Assembly: GCA_037176725.1 (NCBI GenBank)
Contig: JAZBRS010000075.1
Span: forward strand, 70,124,001-70,188,000
DNA from: Posidonia oceanica
Lineage: Eukaryota > Streptophyta > Magnoliopsida > Alismatales > Posidoniaceae
Length of the DNA stretch: 64,000 nt
Reading direction: 5' to 3'
Program-made: the position numbers and the translations under genes
Shown: piece by piece, positions 37,516-50,172 of the stretch
How the letters are laid out: each line of letters begins with the position of its first letter
How positions within the stretch are numbered: the stretch's first letter is position 1
The notes under the pieces: generated by a model
Database searches by the model: none
What the model saw: the letters and a program-made list of their open reading frames with translations, nothing else
What the model was told of the DNA's origin: nothing

Positions 37516-38085
37516 TGTTGAATTTTGACTTGAAATAGCCTGACGAACGTTCGCACAGACATCCGCTACATCACTGCATTCACATAGAGATTTTGCAGAC
37601 ATCCGAAACGGACATCCGCTGAAATCCTACTCCAACACAGAGATTAAACGGACGTCTGCTAAAGAGTGGCACCAACACAAGAGAAAAACGAACGTTCGAC
37701 TTACTTGTTGTTTGAAATCATGGATTGAGCAGACGTTCACGAGGATGTCTGCTATGGGAAGGTTTTTTATAAACGGAACCGTTTTACCTCACATATATAT
37801 ATACAATTGTGTTGGGATTTTAGAGTAGAGTTCTTCTTCCAACTATTGAAAGTTTTTGGTACCGACGGTTCTCTTTAATATAAGGATTTTGATATTTCTT
37901 CTCCATCAATCTCTGTATCTTGTGTTCATCTTGATTCATAGTGAAAGTTCTTTCTCTACCTCAAGGACGTAGACTTTTTAGTCGAACTTCGTAAATCTTT
38001 GTGTTTACGTATGTATTTTGATTTATTGTGATTTTTTTTTCTTTCATTCTCATTCGTAGAGCAAAAATCGTCCCAGGCGGCTATT
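37516..38085 (+). repeat. Tork copia 3' LTR
   Basis: Aligns with 32875-33446 along its length. Where the 5' LTR has cggacgtccg (33048) this copy has cgaacgttcg (37689-37698), and gacggacatccgt becomes gacgaacgttcgc near 37551. The preceding bases caatgtgaagatt are a degraded polypurine tract. The 3' edge is approximate. Confidence 0.7.
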
Positions 38086-38599
38086 ACTAATGCAGGATTA
38101 ATATACCTTGGACTACTTCATGAAGTGAATTGTATTTTAGAAACTATAGGTTGCTAGCACTATCCAGTCGTACCAGCTATGTTGGACTCCAAGAATTTGG
38201 AGTTGGTGATGATGGCACCTTGGTAGGATCGGGTCTCTCAAGTCTCAATTGTGTCCATAGAATGAAATCTCCCTGATGTCATGGACTGCAATTTTCTTGT
38301 AACGAGAGACCCCACTTTGAAGCCCACTTGATTTTGTTTTTCTTCATTTGATAATTAATGTAACACCTCCGCAATACCAGATCACAATTTAATAATACTA
38401 TCAAGAACAGCCTCACAATTTCAAATGGTGACGCAAAGGAAAAAAAAAGAAAAGGACTTACTATTAGGTAGCTTAACTCTATAAACAAATTAAATTAACA
38501 AACCGACAGTTTTTAGAACCGAGTTCTTTTTACTGTATTAACCTTAATTGGAGTCAACTTGTAGTAATGTATCTCAGAAAATTTGAAGATTATTCTGGA
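38086..38599. other. Short intergenic stretch, nothing recognised
   Basis: No coding frame of note; a small A-rich run lies at 38439-38455. It lies between the Tork copia element and the LINE fragment. Confidence 0.4.
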
Positions 38600-39337
38600 A
38601 AATAAAATAAAATGCATGACACACAATTTGAAGGTTATTTCTAAGTGTGTAGCAGTTAGATTCAGTCTTATTCTAAACACATTATTGGATGATTTCCAAT
38701 GTACCTTTCTATCGGGACACAGCATCAATGATTGTTATTTAGTTGTGCAAGAGACGTTGCATTTAATGCATACCTCTAAGATTTCTAGTCTTCTCCCTAA
38801 ATTTGATTTTGAGAAGGCTTTTGATAATATTAATTGGGATTTTATTATTAGCACATTAAGAGGATTAGGCTGTGAGAAAAAATGGATTCAGTGAATTAGA
38901 ATGTGTATTTCTACTGTTAAATTTTCAATTTTGATCAACAGGTTTCCAAAGGGCTATTTTGGTGTATTCAATGGTCTTAGACAGGGAAATCCCCTTTCTC
39001 TATTGCTATTCATTGTGGCCACTCATATCCTCAATAGAATGCTAGCACTTGGTTTAGAGAATCAGCTCATTACTAGTATCCAATATCCCAATTTTGGACC
39101 TAATGTTACAAATATTCAACATACTAATGATACTCTTGTCTTTCTAGCTCCTTCTGAAGGGTGTGTAATTAAGCTTAAAAGGATTTTATGTTGTTTCCAG
39201 ACTTATTCTGGTTTGAAGATTAATTTCAATAAGTCCTCTATCACAGAGGTTGGTGTCTCTGATGACTTGCTAAACCGTTTCTGTGGCAGTTTGGGTTGTA
39301 ATACTTTATCCCTTTCGATTAAATACTTGGGTCTGCC
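38600..39337 (+). pseudogene. L1-type LINE reverse transcriptase fragment
   Basis: RT motifs in order: VISKCVAVRFSLILNTLL, FLSGHSINDCYLVVQE, PKFDFEKAFDNINWDFI, LRGLGCEKKWIQ, stop (38892), then FNGLRQGNPLSLLLFIVAT and SGLKINFNKSS, ending with LSIKYLGLP. The catalytic box that should read like FADD is HTND here, so catalysis is lost. The open frame is otherwise long. It is cut at 39338 by the outer gypsy LTR. Confidence 0.85.
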
Positions 39338-42300
39338 TGTAACGCCCGTAAATTCGTTTGCCCTCTTAATTGATTGGTTTAACGAATTTAGCAGGGACGG
39401 GTGTTATTGGCGACATTTGAGCCAGATAGTCAAGCTGGAATTCTGGGACTGGCACGTGGTTCTCGCGTCACAGCTTGGTTTTAGGTTGTGGTTTTGTGCC
39501 CGCGGCTGGTTTCCCACTTCCTATTTCTTCTTTTCCCCTCCTCCTTCTTACCCTTCTCCTTATTATTATTCTTCTTCTCCCTTCTCTTCTTCCCCTTATA
39601 AGAGAGGAAACGTGCCGCTGCCATCGTCGCCGTTAGGAGGAGGAGGTCCGGAGTAGCTCGAGGAGGAGGAGGTGCGCCGTCGCCGCCGCTCGCAGCCGCG
39701 TGTCGCCGGTAAAAGGTACATACCCCTTAGGCTTCCTCTTTGATTTCTGGAAGTGATTATAGGATTATGATAGTGTGTTTGATGTGGTTGTATGCTTGGT
39801 AGAATTTATTGAGCATTTATGGGAGATTTATGCATGTTTATGGCCGGTAGTTGAGATTCGTATGAATAGTGCCCTCTTTGCTTTGATTTGTAATTTCTTG
39901 CGATCTGTCCAATGGATCCTTGTATTTCTTATCCCAAATCGTAGATCATCTCGAGATCTTCGTTTGGGTATGTGGTTTGTGGGTTTTGATTGGTTGTGCA
40001 GGAACCGGTGGCCATTCCCACTTGGAATGATTTTGGGTCGTTCTATGAAAAGGGAGTTTATGTTCGTCTGGTTCGGCATTGTAACACCCGGGAATTCATT
40101 TTCCTTATTATTATGCTTTTTAATGAATTCCTTGGCTGTGGTCGGGTGTTACTGGTCTTGCGGGCCCCACTTAAGGTTGTTGTGGGCCCTATCTGTGGTT
40201 TGTGTGGGTCTCCACTGTATTTTGTTGTGGAATCCCACTTGTGGTGGTTGGTGGGACAAATTGTGGTCTGGTCTCTGGCTCCTTCTCTCTCTTTCTCTCC
40301 CTCTATTTCCCTTCCTTCCTCTCTCTCTCCCTCTCTCTCTCTCTCCTTCCCACCCTCTCCCTCACGTGCCCTCCCCCTCCTCTTTTTCCCCTCACCTCGC
40401 GCGTGCCATCCCCTCCCCCTCACGCGCACCTCTCTTCCCCCCCTCCCCACTCGTGCCCACTCCTCCTCCCTCTTGCCCGCACCCGCGCCCTAGCTTGGCC
40501 AACGCAGCCCTCTCCTCCCCCTCTCCCCATCCGTCTCCTCCTCCTTCCTCTCTCTCCCTCCTTCCCTTTCTCTCCCTCCTCTTCATCTTCCTCTCCTCCG
40601 TGTGGTGGCTGTGGTGGTGGCCGGCGTGCGGTGGCAGTCGGCGGTGGTGCGGCGAGCACCGGTCGTCGTCTAGGTGGAGCGGCGAGCCCAAGAGTGGCAC
40701 GTGGAGCTCGGAGTGCGTGTAGATCGCCGGAGGATGGAGGTTGTCTCTCTGTCCCAAGGTACACGCCTCGCCATAGTAGATTAAATATTTAGAAATTGAT
40801 ATGCATGTGTCCCTTGCCATGTTTAGATGCCATGGTAGTGATTTGATGATTTTTAGGGATTTATATGCATTCTAGTCGGATTTATTGGCCTAGGTTGTCT
40901 TTTGACTTGAATGTGGTTTTCCGCTGTTTGATGAGGTTGTATGCTCTCAAACGGCTTGAATATGATTTTATTATGTACCTTGCCATGTTTATATGCTATG
41001 ATAGAGGTTTGGTAATTTTTAGAGATTTTATGCGATTTTGGCCGAATATATGGCCCGAGCAGCTTAAATGCCTAATTATGGTTTCCCAGTGAATTCCAGT
41101 GTTTTGGGCCTCAGATTGAGGTAAATGTGATATGTTTGGGTTGCTTGAGCGGATGTGCTCGCTTCCATATGTTGCACGCTTGGTTTGGCGTGGATTTGAT
41201 GGTGTTTTGAGGTTTTGATGAAAATGGCTTGAATATTGGATTTCTGGTGTTTTCTTGTATTGCGTGCCTTGGAATGCCATAATATATGTATGGTTGCATT
41301 CCTTGTTGAATTTTGGAGATTTTGGTATATGGCACGCTAGTTTTAGAGTTTGATTCGAGTGTTTTGGGTTTTAAGTCGGCTTTATAAGTTTTCTGCCCTG
41401 TCCTGGTTTGGCACGATCTTTTTGGTCAGTCTGTCGATTTCTGGGGGAAATCGGTACACTCCTGTGATATCGGTGTCACCTTTTTCTGTCAGACTTAGGC
41501 CAGAATCTGAATTTGGTCGACCGATATTGATCGGTTTGCCGTTTTCAGGGTGGGATTGATCCGACCGATGGATTTAGTTCCACCGAAGTAGGGATTTTTA
41601 GTATGACTGGTGTGATATCAGTCTGCCGATCACTGTGCGGATCGGTCGGTCGGTGGATTTGGTTCCACCGAAACAGGGATTTTCGGTCTACCGGTTGGAG
41701 TACCGGTCTGCCGATTTTGGTCTGGGATGCTCTTCTGGGCTTATTTTCCAATGTGGTTTCCTCGGTTGGTTATGGGGCTTATTGTGCTTTAGCCCATGAT
41801 ATTGATAAATGTTTTCAAAGAGATTTTTGAGGAAAAATATGAATGGTTTGCAAATGGTTTCGCCGAGGTTTTCCGTAGCCGAAAACCTGGGAGTTGTGCT
41901 GGCTGGACCCGGGGATGCGACGGCATTCCTGGTGTGTCGCACATTTCGCCTGGGTTGAGGTTTTGGGGTCGGGGTGCTAGTCGTACCTAGCGGTATCGTA
42001 GCAGCGGACTCGGGAGGTATGATACTCCTACGTAGCTGGACGTGATACCCTAGTTGTTACGGGCACCGTGACTCGCTTGGTTTTGGGTGCTGGCTGAGCC
42101 TAGGAGTTGGAACCTCTAGTGGTTCGGGGCACTGGTACTGGCTGAGCCTAGGGGTTGGAGCCTCTAGTGGTTCGGAGCACTGAGCTGAGGTCGTCGTATA
42201 TTAGGCGTGCCCTGTGGTTTGTCCTGAGTGAGGACAACTTGCCCAGTTAGGGTGAGTAGCTTTCCCTGGTGGGGGATCACTTTTGAGGCGTCTCTAGTGA

Positions 42301-42699
42301 CGAGATGCCGGGACGGACACGCTCCTCCACAAGATGGGTGTTCGTGGCAGTGTAGTGAGCTGCAGGGGTGAGTCCTTGGCTACTGCTTGAGGCCAGGTCG
42401 GTTGCTTGGCGCCAGGCAACATGATCAGTTGTGGTTTTGTGCCCATGGGGCTGTGTTCTGTTTGTTGCTGGCCGTATTAAGCCTAGGGCTTTGCTTGAGT
42501 TTGGGCTTTGTGAGTTTTGCTGTTGTTTGGGCCATATTGGGCCAATTGCTTTTCCGCTTGTGTTTGGCGTGAGATTGTGGTTTGTGTTTTGGGCCGTATT
42601 GGGCCAGATGTTTTTCCGCCTAGTTATGGTTATAGTAATTCCAATCAGAATTAGGTTTACTATTAGCGGCTATGTCCGAGGAGGAGGGCTCAACTCGAA

Positions 42700-43200
42700 A
42701 ACACTTAAAATAGAGGAGAAAAGATAAGAAAAGAAAAGATAAGACAATTCAAAGTCACCACCATGTCTATTATCGGAAGACAAGGAAAATCGGGGAAAAT
42801 GCGTGAGTTAACACGCAAAACCAAGCAAAGAGTGCAATGCAAAGCAATGCGAAAGAAAACAAATGCAAATGAGATTACTCATGCCTAGGATAAGGGCAAT
42901 ATGGTCATTGCGGGCCAAAAGACTGGGCAAGGACTCCTGTTACGTGCGGGGAAGGTGTTAGGCACCCCCGACACGCCCGAGAATCGGTCTTTCTAGGTTT
43001 ACGCTCGCATACGCAGGGAAATGCAGGTTTGAATGCTTAAATGCTAATGAATGCCTGAATGAATGCACATAGGTGTGCTCTAAGTGGTGGGATGCAATGC
43101 AGGAAAGTAAACGTGTAGTCTAAGTGCTCAGCAGCGCTGTCTGTGTTCCGAACCGGGCGAAACCTGGCTCGTGAGAACTCCAGGCAGTAAGCATCACTGC
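42700..43200 (-). repeat. Conserved 3' block of Ogre-like LTR (copy B)
   Basis: Contains on the minus strand acacggtggcgact-like sequence near 42760, cgtaacaggagtcc at about 42930-42945, gggggtgcctaacacctt at about 42950-42970 and cagcgctgctgagcactta near 43120. Equivalent to 24936-25400 and 61980-62440. Confidence 0.7.
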
Positions 43201-43279
43201 CCTATATGCAAATGCAGACGAAAAAGCAAAACGACGGTAAAACCAAGCAATACAGGCGACATGAAAGAGAAAACGGCGT

Positions 43280-43590
43280 AAAACACGCGAAACAACGCGA
43301 GAAACGAGAGCGGCACGCGAAACGATGCAAGAAAACGAGGCGACATGCGAAACGGTGCGAGAAAACAAAGTCAGCACGCAAAACGGTGCAAGAAACAAGA
43401 ATGGTACGCAAAACGGTGCAGAAAACAAAGCGACAAGTAAAACGGCGCAAAAGACAGAGCAGGCACGCAAAACGGTGCCAAAAACAGAGCGGACACGTGA
43501 AACGGTGCCAAAAACAGAGCAGGCACGCGAAACGGTGCCAAAAACAAAGCGGGCACGCAAATCGGTGCCAAAGCAAGCGAAATAAAGCAT
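43280..43590. repeat. 30-bp tandem array (copy B)
   Basis: Imperfect 30-bp units such as acgcaaaacggtgccaaaaa followed by cagagcgggc. Because 30 is a multiple of three, long frames stay open on both strands and translate into 10-residue repeats; they should not be annotated as genes. The matching array in copy C is at 61605-61870. Confidence 0.8.
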
Positions 43591-44639
43591 TGGTAAAACC
43601 ATGTAGATGCAAATGCAAAGAAAAAGAGCAAGAGAAGCAAAGGGGAGGTAAACAGCGCAAGTGTGAGAATGAGCGCCGTTTAAAGACCACGCAAAGTAGG
43701 TGTGAAGACCTACAGAGGGGAAGGGAAACAAGTGGAAGGATTACCACTGTTTTGTGACTGTTTTCCACCAAAATGTCCTACGATGTGTCTCGCACACTGC
43801 CAAGAGCTCGTGATGCGATCGGATCGTGGAAAAGGGGAAAAAAGTCGCAATTAGTGGTGAATCCAGGGGAAACGCAACACAAAACACTGGGAGTACGCGA
43901 AAAGAGGAAGCAGAGTTGATAGATAAGAAGAGGAAGTCCTATTCTACATGCTCGAGAAGTCGGAAAGCAAAAACAATGCATGGAATGCAAATGGTATGCA
44001 AATGAATGCTGTGCAGGGGTTCAGGAGGACTTACCTTGGAAATCTGAAGCCTGATCTGAGATCTGATTGGTCCATGCTGAAGAGTGCTCCGCCGGGGTCG
44101 TCCAGGTAGCTTGGTCGAGAAGATCCAACGGTCGGATCTGAAGATATCCCAGCTTCAAGGCAGAGGGGCCAGAACAGGGGAGAAGAATGGATCTAGGTGA
44201 ACAGAAGGTCCTAGGAGTGTGCAAAACAGGTCCTCCCATGTAAATGGGAGCTAAGAAGGCTTAAGTGTGTGCAAGGAATGCCAAAATGCAAGAATGCATT
44301 AATGCAATGCATGCAGAATGCAAGGAAAGACTTAGGGATGATTTTTCAGAAAAACTGGGATCTATATGCAATTTTGAAAAGTAGGGGTCTAAATGCAAGG
44401 ATTTTGAAAAGCTGGGGACTTTTATGCAAAGTTTTCGAAAAAAGGAGAGTCTGAATGCAATTTTACAAAGTGTAGGGTTCAAAATGCAAATTTTCAAGAT
44501 AAACATGCATCAGGACAAGTTTTGAAATCATATGGTAAATTGGCATGTAATTTTGAAATCAATAGGGTCTAAAATGCAATTTTTCCAGTAAAATAGGGGT
44601 CTGAGTGGTCTGGGAATGCAAACAGGGGACCTATATGCA

Positions 44640-44880
44640 ATTTTTCAAATATGCAGGGTCTAAAATGCAATTTTATAAGCAAAATATGCATTTAAATGAT
44701 TTTTATAAGCATGTAGAGGACCTATGTGCAATTTTTAAATCATGTAGGGTCAAAAATGCAATTTTATAAGCAAAATATGCATTTAAATAACAGGCAAAGG
44801 ACTTATATGCAATTTTCGAATCATGCAGGGTCAAAAATGCAATTTTATAAGCAAAATGTGCATTTAAATGTATGCTGTGC
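44640..44880. repeat. Tandem repeat around gcaattttataagcaaaat (copy B)
   Basis: About three units of 80-90 bp, each with a tatgcaattttt phrase, gtagggtc, aaaatgcaattttataagca and atgcatttaaat. The wider region 44340-45250 consists of looser variants of a gcaatttt / agggtc alternation. The mirror region in copy C is 60140-60850. Confidence 0.7.
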
Positions 44881-47800
44881 ATGATGAAGGACTTATATGC
44901 AAAAATCAGAAAATATGAGGGAAGATGATGCAATGCAGTAAGAAAAATTGAAAAAACGAAACCTAAGTTAACAGATCAGAGGATTAAATTGCAAATAAGA
45001 AAAGCAACAGGGACTAAAAATGCAATTTTTCAAGGTAAAATTAAAACATTAAATTAGATTAACTACTGAAGGACTAACATGCAATAATAGAAAGCTAGAG
45101 GGCCAGAACTTAAACAAAATACTGAAGGGAAGCACTGTAGAAGGACTAACATGCAATTAATTGATTTTTTAAGTTTTTCATGCAATTTCATAAGATTTAC
45201 ATACGAAATTAAATGAATGATAAACAGGAGTAGGACCAGAATGCAAATAAGCGAGAAAGCAAGACAAATATGCAATTTTATAACAAAAAAGCATAGTAAG
45301 TAAAAAATAAAGCTACAGTAACATTAACAGCGGCGAGCGGCCACTGTAGCAACTGCTACCAGTGGCCGGGAAAGGCGGAGGAGGGGAGCTAGAGCGGTGC
45401 TGAGGTGTCGGCGGGCTTCACCGGAGCTAGGGGGAGATCGGAGGGGCATCGGCGTCTCGTGACGCGGCCCGGAGCAGACCGGAGAGCTCGACAGAGGGCT
45501 GCTAGACTTCCGGGGGTCGACCGGATGATCGGCGTGACGGGAGGGTGTTCTGACAGCACCGGCGTGATCCTGGGGTCCGTGCGGAGCTAGGACAACTGAC
45601 GGAAGGGAATTTTGTTGACCGGAGTGGCGAGGCGAGCTCAGGGCTCGCCGGAGAAGACGGGTCAACGACGGTGCTGACCCGGCGAGAGAGGAGGGGAAAC
45701 CCCTATCTGAGGGGTGGAAAAGCAAGAGCAGAGAAAACCTAAACTAAAGGTATAGAAGAGTACCTATTTCGCAGTCCGAGGTGCCCCCCCGACGTCCGGT
45801 GCTTCAGTGGTCGCCGGCAGAGGTCAGCTGGAGGTTGCAGATGTCGTCGTCGGCCCGGGAGCGCTGGGAACTGACCAGTGGAGTGCTCTGGAGCTTTCTG
45901 GACGCTCGGAGGCAGCTTCTGCAGATCAGAGCGGAAGTTCACTTCTGTGGGTTCACAGAAGATGGCCGGAAGCAGGGGTGATGATGTACTGCCCTCTGGA
46001 TCAGTTGGAAGGCTCAAGCGAGCTTCTGGAGTCTCAGTGAGGGTGTATGGGTGGCTGAATTGGATCGTGATGGACTGGGTTGGAAGTTTGCAGTTGGGTC
46101 GACTTTCTGGCAGAGGAAGTCGCAGGTGTTTGCGGTGGAGCAATCGGGCTGTGAGGGGGGAGAAGGCTGGAGTTCAGGTGGTCTAAGAAGCTGGTGGTTC
46201 AGGGAGTAGGACGCTGGAGTTTGGAAGGATTTGATGGTCTGTGGAGTAGGGAATTTTTGAGGAAGGTGGTTGGGTTGCTGTGTGTGGGTTCAGATGGATG
46301 GAGGGTGAAATGCTGGGTGGAATTGGGTGTGGAACGGGGCACTGAGATGGTGGTTGTCTAGGTGAAATTGGGGGAGTAATGCTAGGTGATTCGGGTGGAG
46401 ATGGAAGCTCTAGTTTCAGTGGGATAAAGGAGGAGGAAAAGCTGAGTGTTTTCAGAGGAAGAAGGAGAAGATTGGATGCTGAGGACTCTCTGGGTTCTCT
46501 CGCTCTCTCTGGACGACAAAAAGCATGGAAGGAGGAGAAGGTGCAAGGCTTTAAGCAGCTGAGGAGGACGGGACGCGCGCAGTGGAATTCGAATTCCATC
46601 GGCGGGAGCAGCAACTGTCAGCAACGAGGACGGCCGGAGGCGACGCACATTGAATGCCCCTGGAGATCCTGCTGAGACGCGAGAGAGGTGGAGGGTGATC
46701 TGGAGCTGATGGGATCGAGAGGGAAGAGAGAAATCAAATTTGAAGAGGAGAGGGAGATGCTGGCGGGAGAGGAACTGTGGAGGAGGAAGAAGAAGAAGGA
46801 GGGAAGAGGAGGAAGAAGATGGCGTGGGCTGGACCTGGCGAAAGAAAGAAAAAAAGAAATAAAGGAAAGAAAGAGAAGGAGGAAGGAAGGGGACGGGCCG
46901 GACTGGGCCCAGGAAAGAAGGAAGAAGAAAATAGAAAGAAAGAAAGGAGGAAGAGAAAGGAAAGGAATAAATTAGATAAAAAATAAAATAAAATAAGATA
47001 AAAATAGGAAAGGTTTTTAGAGCAGTTGTGTTTTAAGTTGGGATTCTGATTAAGTTCTTTAATGATTGTTTTTGATTAATTAATTAGGTTTAGAGAGATT
47101 TAGTTTTGATTAGGGTTTTTAGGGTTTTCTTTGCTTTTGATTTGTTTTTTTGATTTTAATTAAATGTTTGTTAAGTTTTTTTTTAATTATGTTTTCCTTG
47201 TTAAGTATTTGGGATGTTAATTAGGATTTTTAAAGTTTGTTTTTTAAATTAATTAGAGTGAGTTTTGGAATTTTGATTTTAGTCTTTTTTGCTTAAGTCT
47301 TTTTCGATTTGTTTTTGATTTTGTTTGTTGAGTTCTTTTAATTAATTTTTTAGTTAAGCTTTTCTTGTTAAGTTTTCAGTTAAGTGTTCTTAAATTTTGA
47401 TTGTTTGTTTTCATTTTTTAAGTTTTTTGAATTGTTCTTTTTAGATTTGTTAGGTCTCTCTTTTCCTTAATTAGTTGTCTTAGCATTTTTAATTGTTTTC
47501 TTTTCTTTTTAGGAGTTTTTTTTGATTGTTTTTTAGTAAGGTTCTTACTTTGGCTTGTTTTGATTGTTTTTTGCTTTTTTCCTTGATTTTACAGCATTTT
47601 CTTTTGGATTGTTTTGCATTTTTTAAGTTGCACTCTTGATTTTCCATTTTAGCTAGATTCAGTTAGGTTTAGGTTTTTAATTGTTTGTTTAATGTTTTTA
47701 ATTATTTATTCTAGGGTTTTGGTTTGTTTTCCCTTTTGTTTTAGTGTTTTTGAAAGTTTTTAGGATTTTTTAGGGATTTAGTAAGAGAGAAGAAGAGGAA

Positions 47801-48965
47801 ATTAGAAAGAAGAGGAAAAGGGAGAAATGGAGGAATAAAGAGGAAAGAGAGGAATTGAAAGAAAATAATTTTTTGAAAATCAAAGAAAATGGTAAAAATA
47901 AAATAAAAATAGGAATAAGATTGAGAACAGATAGAAGCACAAGGGGGCCCATAGCCAGGCAAGGAAGACGGAGAAAAGGGGGTGAAAAGGAGGAGGATAA
48001 TCTGGAGAGAGAAAAGAATAATCTAGGAGAGAGAAAAGGATAATTTGGGTGAAAGGAGGGTTTAGAGGTCTTGAAAAGGGGTGAAATTTGGGGAGTGGTG
48101 TAGCCTAGAGTCTCTAGTGTCGGTCCTAGGGTTTTGGTTTGGTTTTGAGAAGGTTTTGGAAGGATTTTGAGGTGTAGAAAAAGGGTAGTTTTACCTAGAT
48201 TTTCTAGGATTTTTGGGAGTGATTTTGGGTTGGAAAGGGGTGTAAGCTTAGGTCAAGTTTGGGCTTGTTTTGGAGAGTAAGATGAAAAGGATTGGTGTGG
48301 TTTGGCCTAAGTTTGGATCCAGAAGTCACCAAGGAACTCCAACTGATTCAAGCCTATCAAAATGGGGTGTCAACAATGGCGTGTGGCTTTGGTTTTGAAC
48401 TTTGGACCGGTGGACTGTGATATTGATTGAGCTTTAGTTTTGTGAGGTATTTCTGCCTTGTTTTGGCCGGTGGGCCGAGTGTTTTCCCAGCCTAAGGGGT
48501 TGGAGGGTTTTGAGTGGTTTCTGAGGTTTTGGGCCGGTGGGCCATGGCTTTGTGAAATATTTTGTAAACGCCTGTCTTCCCTGGTTTTAGCATGTTGGCT
48601 TTAGGAAGGGTGTTTTAATTAATTATATTGATTATTGTGGATCCAGATTTTTGGGATTTTACCGGTTGTGTCGTATTTGAGGTTTTATGCCAGTTTCTCG
48701 TGTGGTTTTTGCGAGGTGTGTGCTGGGTAACGATTTCTAGGTCACTCACGTGTACTTTGTTTGGTTTTCAGTTGCAGGTGTAGATGATTAGTTGGTTCGG
48801 AGTTCTAGTGCATATAGTGGGAGTCATGTAGTTGTCCACTGCAGGTTCCTAGCATAGATATTTGTTGTTTAGCCTAGTGATTTATTGTAATTGTAATAGT
48901 TAATTAAGTTTTAAATTTGTTGGGCTTTTGGTTTTGTTGGTAGCGACTCGGGTCGTTACAGAATT

Positions 48966-48978
48966 AGTATCAGAGCCC
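48966..48978 (+). other. Chromovirus primer binding site
   Basis: tagtatcagagcc four bases after the 5' LTR, one base off the tRNA-iMet complement (tggtatcagagc) used by most chromoviruses. Confidence 0.75.
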
Positions 48979-49134
48979 AGGTTCACTAGATTGCACTATC
49001 CTAGGAGTGGTCAGTCTAGCGACTCCATAGGAAATTGCATATCATGATTGAGTCTGTACCTGTTGTTTGGCATATATTGTTGCTTGTCTTATTGGCTGTG
49101 GTGCTGGTTTTTGTTGCTTCTCTCCCGGTTCAGC

Positions 49135-50172
49135 ATGTCTCGCCATGGCCGTCGGAAGGATAAGGCCCCTGCTGAGGAACCTAGCTCTCGAGAGGAGAGT
49201 GGTTGGCAGGGCGTGCTGATGGAGTTGCGTGGCATGGCTGCGAAGGATTAAGAAGTTGTTGGATAGTTTGGCGCCCAGAGGAGCACTGGGTACGGTTGGC
49301 TGTCTTTCAGCTTGAAGGCGATGCTGATGAGTGGTGGAGAGCCACCAGGCGGTTGAAGTTCTCGGATTCTATAACGGTCGACATCAAGTGGAAGGACTTC
49401 GAGGCTGCTTTTTATGAGAAGTACTTCCCGAGCCATGTGAGGAGCCGATTCGACCGAGAGTTCCGGAGTCTGCAACAGGGTAGGATGTCTGTGGCTGAGT
49501 ATGAAGCCTCTTTTGTCCAGTTGGAGAGGTTCGCCCAGGCCTTTGATTCTGAGGAAAGGCGGGCGGAGAGATTTCTGGAAGGCCTTCAACCCAGTTTGAG
49601 GGTGAAGGTGATGGGCTGCCGTTGTGCGACGGTAGCTGAGGTGGTCCAGATGGCTTCCCGCTTTGAAGAGGAGTATAACCAGTATGTGAGTGGTCACTCC
49701 AAGGGAAAGGCCAAGTTGCCCTTCACTTCCCGATTCTCTATCTCTAGTCCACCGAGTTCCAGAGGCATCAGTAGCCCAGGGAAGAGAAAGAAGGATAGAT
49801 CTGGCGGTGGTTCTGGTGCCCGGCGTAGTTTTGCTCGAGGTAGTGGTGGTGTTAGCCGTGCCTCCAGCACCCGGCACAGCTTTGCAGGAGTTGGTAGCAC
49901 CGGTCCGAGTCAGGCTGCTTCGAGTGGACAGGGTAGCGCTTAGTGTTTTCAGTGTGGCCAGGCGGGTCACTTTGCAGCGCACTACCCTCGAGCACAGCAG
50001 GTGATGAATCGGAGCGGAGTGGTGTGCTACAACTGTGGGAGATCGGGACATGTGCAGAGGATGTGCCCGGATCCTCCCAAGCAAGCGGGGAATGTGCCAT
50101 AGCAGTCGACCCGGGGGCGTGTGTTTACTATTTCAGCTCCCGACTGTGGGCCCTCTGGTAATGTTGTAGAGG
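49135..50172 (+). pseudogene. Chromovirus gag with two zinc knuckles
   Basis: ATG at 49135 (MSRHGRRKDKAP). A frameshift near 49200-49260 moves reading to the frame with FQLEGDADEWWRATRRLKF, the capsid core (WKDFEAAFYEKYFPSHVRSR and EYEASFVQLERFA), and a Ser/Gly-rich linker. A TAG at 49941, plausibly an old CAG, precedes zinc knuckles CFQCGQAGHFAAHYP (last Cys replaced by Tyr) and CYNCGRSGHVQRMCP (intact). A second TAG at 50101 follows. The frame runs to VVEG at the proposed splice donor at 50173. Confidence 0.85.

Larger units (their letters stand above)
32875..38085 (+). mobile_element. Ty1/copia retrotransposon, Tork-like, degenerate
   Basis: Full-length plus-strand element: LTR, PBS, gag, protease, integrase, RT, RNase H, LTR. 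The LTRs start TGCTGAGTTTTGACTTG (32875) and TGTTGAATTTTGACTTG (37516). Protein motifs match the Tork/TNT1 lineage. Several in-frame stops. The outer ends of the LTRs and the target-site duplication could not be fixed: gttat (32870-32874) and gctat (38080-38084) differ by one base and would need the right LTR to end slightly earlier. Confidence 0.85.
42631..48375 (-). mobile_element. Solo LTR, Ogre/Tat-like (copy B, inverted)
   Basis: Read on the minus strand it starts TGTTGACACCCCATTTTGAT (from 48375) and ends near ATTACTATA (42631), with flanks atggt (42626-42630) and atggc (48376-48380): a 5-bp duplication with one later change. The uninterrupted site is seen in the partner LTR at about 56240 (ttatggcgtgtgg). 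5745 bp, no element genes. Order on its own sense: AT-rich 5' part, GC-rich middle (45300-46900), gcaatttt-type tandem region, 30-bp tandem array, conserved 3' block. Confidence 0.8.
40080..48961 (+). repeat. Chromovirus 5' LTR (interrupted)
   Basis: Own sequence 40080-42630 and 48376-48961. It holds a long C/T-rich tract (40270-40570), a GC-rich segment to about 40740, a region of CGGTCGACCG-type palindromes (41440-41720), and a 48-bp tandem dimer at 42092-42186 (tggctgagcctagg...). Proline/arginine-rich open frames over the C/T tract are composition artefacts. Confidence 0.85.

Noticed and set aside
39338..39660. Continuation of the LINE frame past 39338
   Set aside because: TGTAACGCCC starts an LTR; the RT similarity stops exactly there.
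40058..40820. Long Pro/Ser/Arg-rich open frames, also at 53587-54437
   Set aside because: They overlie the C/T-rich and GC-rich part of the chromovirus LTR, are present in both LTRs in several frames, and have no domain.
43120..43771. Long overlapping open frames on both strands, also at 61444-61982
   Set aside because: They are produced by the 30-bp tandem array; both strands open, 10-residue repeat translations, no known domain.
46183..46986. Frames of 70-143 codons, Lys/Glu/Arg-rich, and the Ser/Pro-rich counterpart at 58428-58978
   Set aside because: Purine-rich LTR sequence; the two solo LTR copies do not keep the same frames intact.
48900..49251. Hydrophobic N-terminal extension of the gag frame from 49048
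   Set aside because: The chromovirus gag start at 49135 fits the family; the extension is leader sequence.
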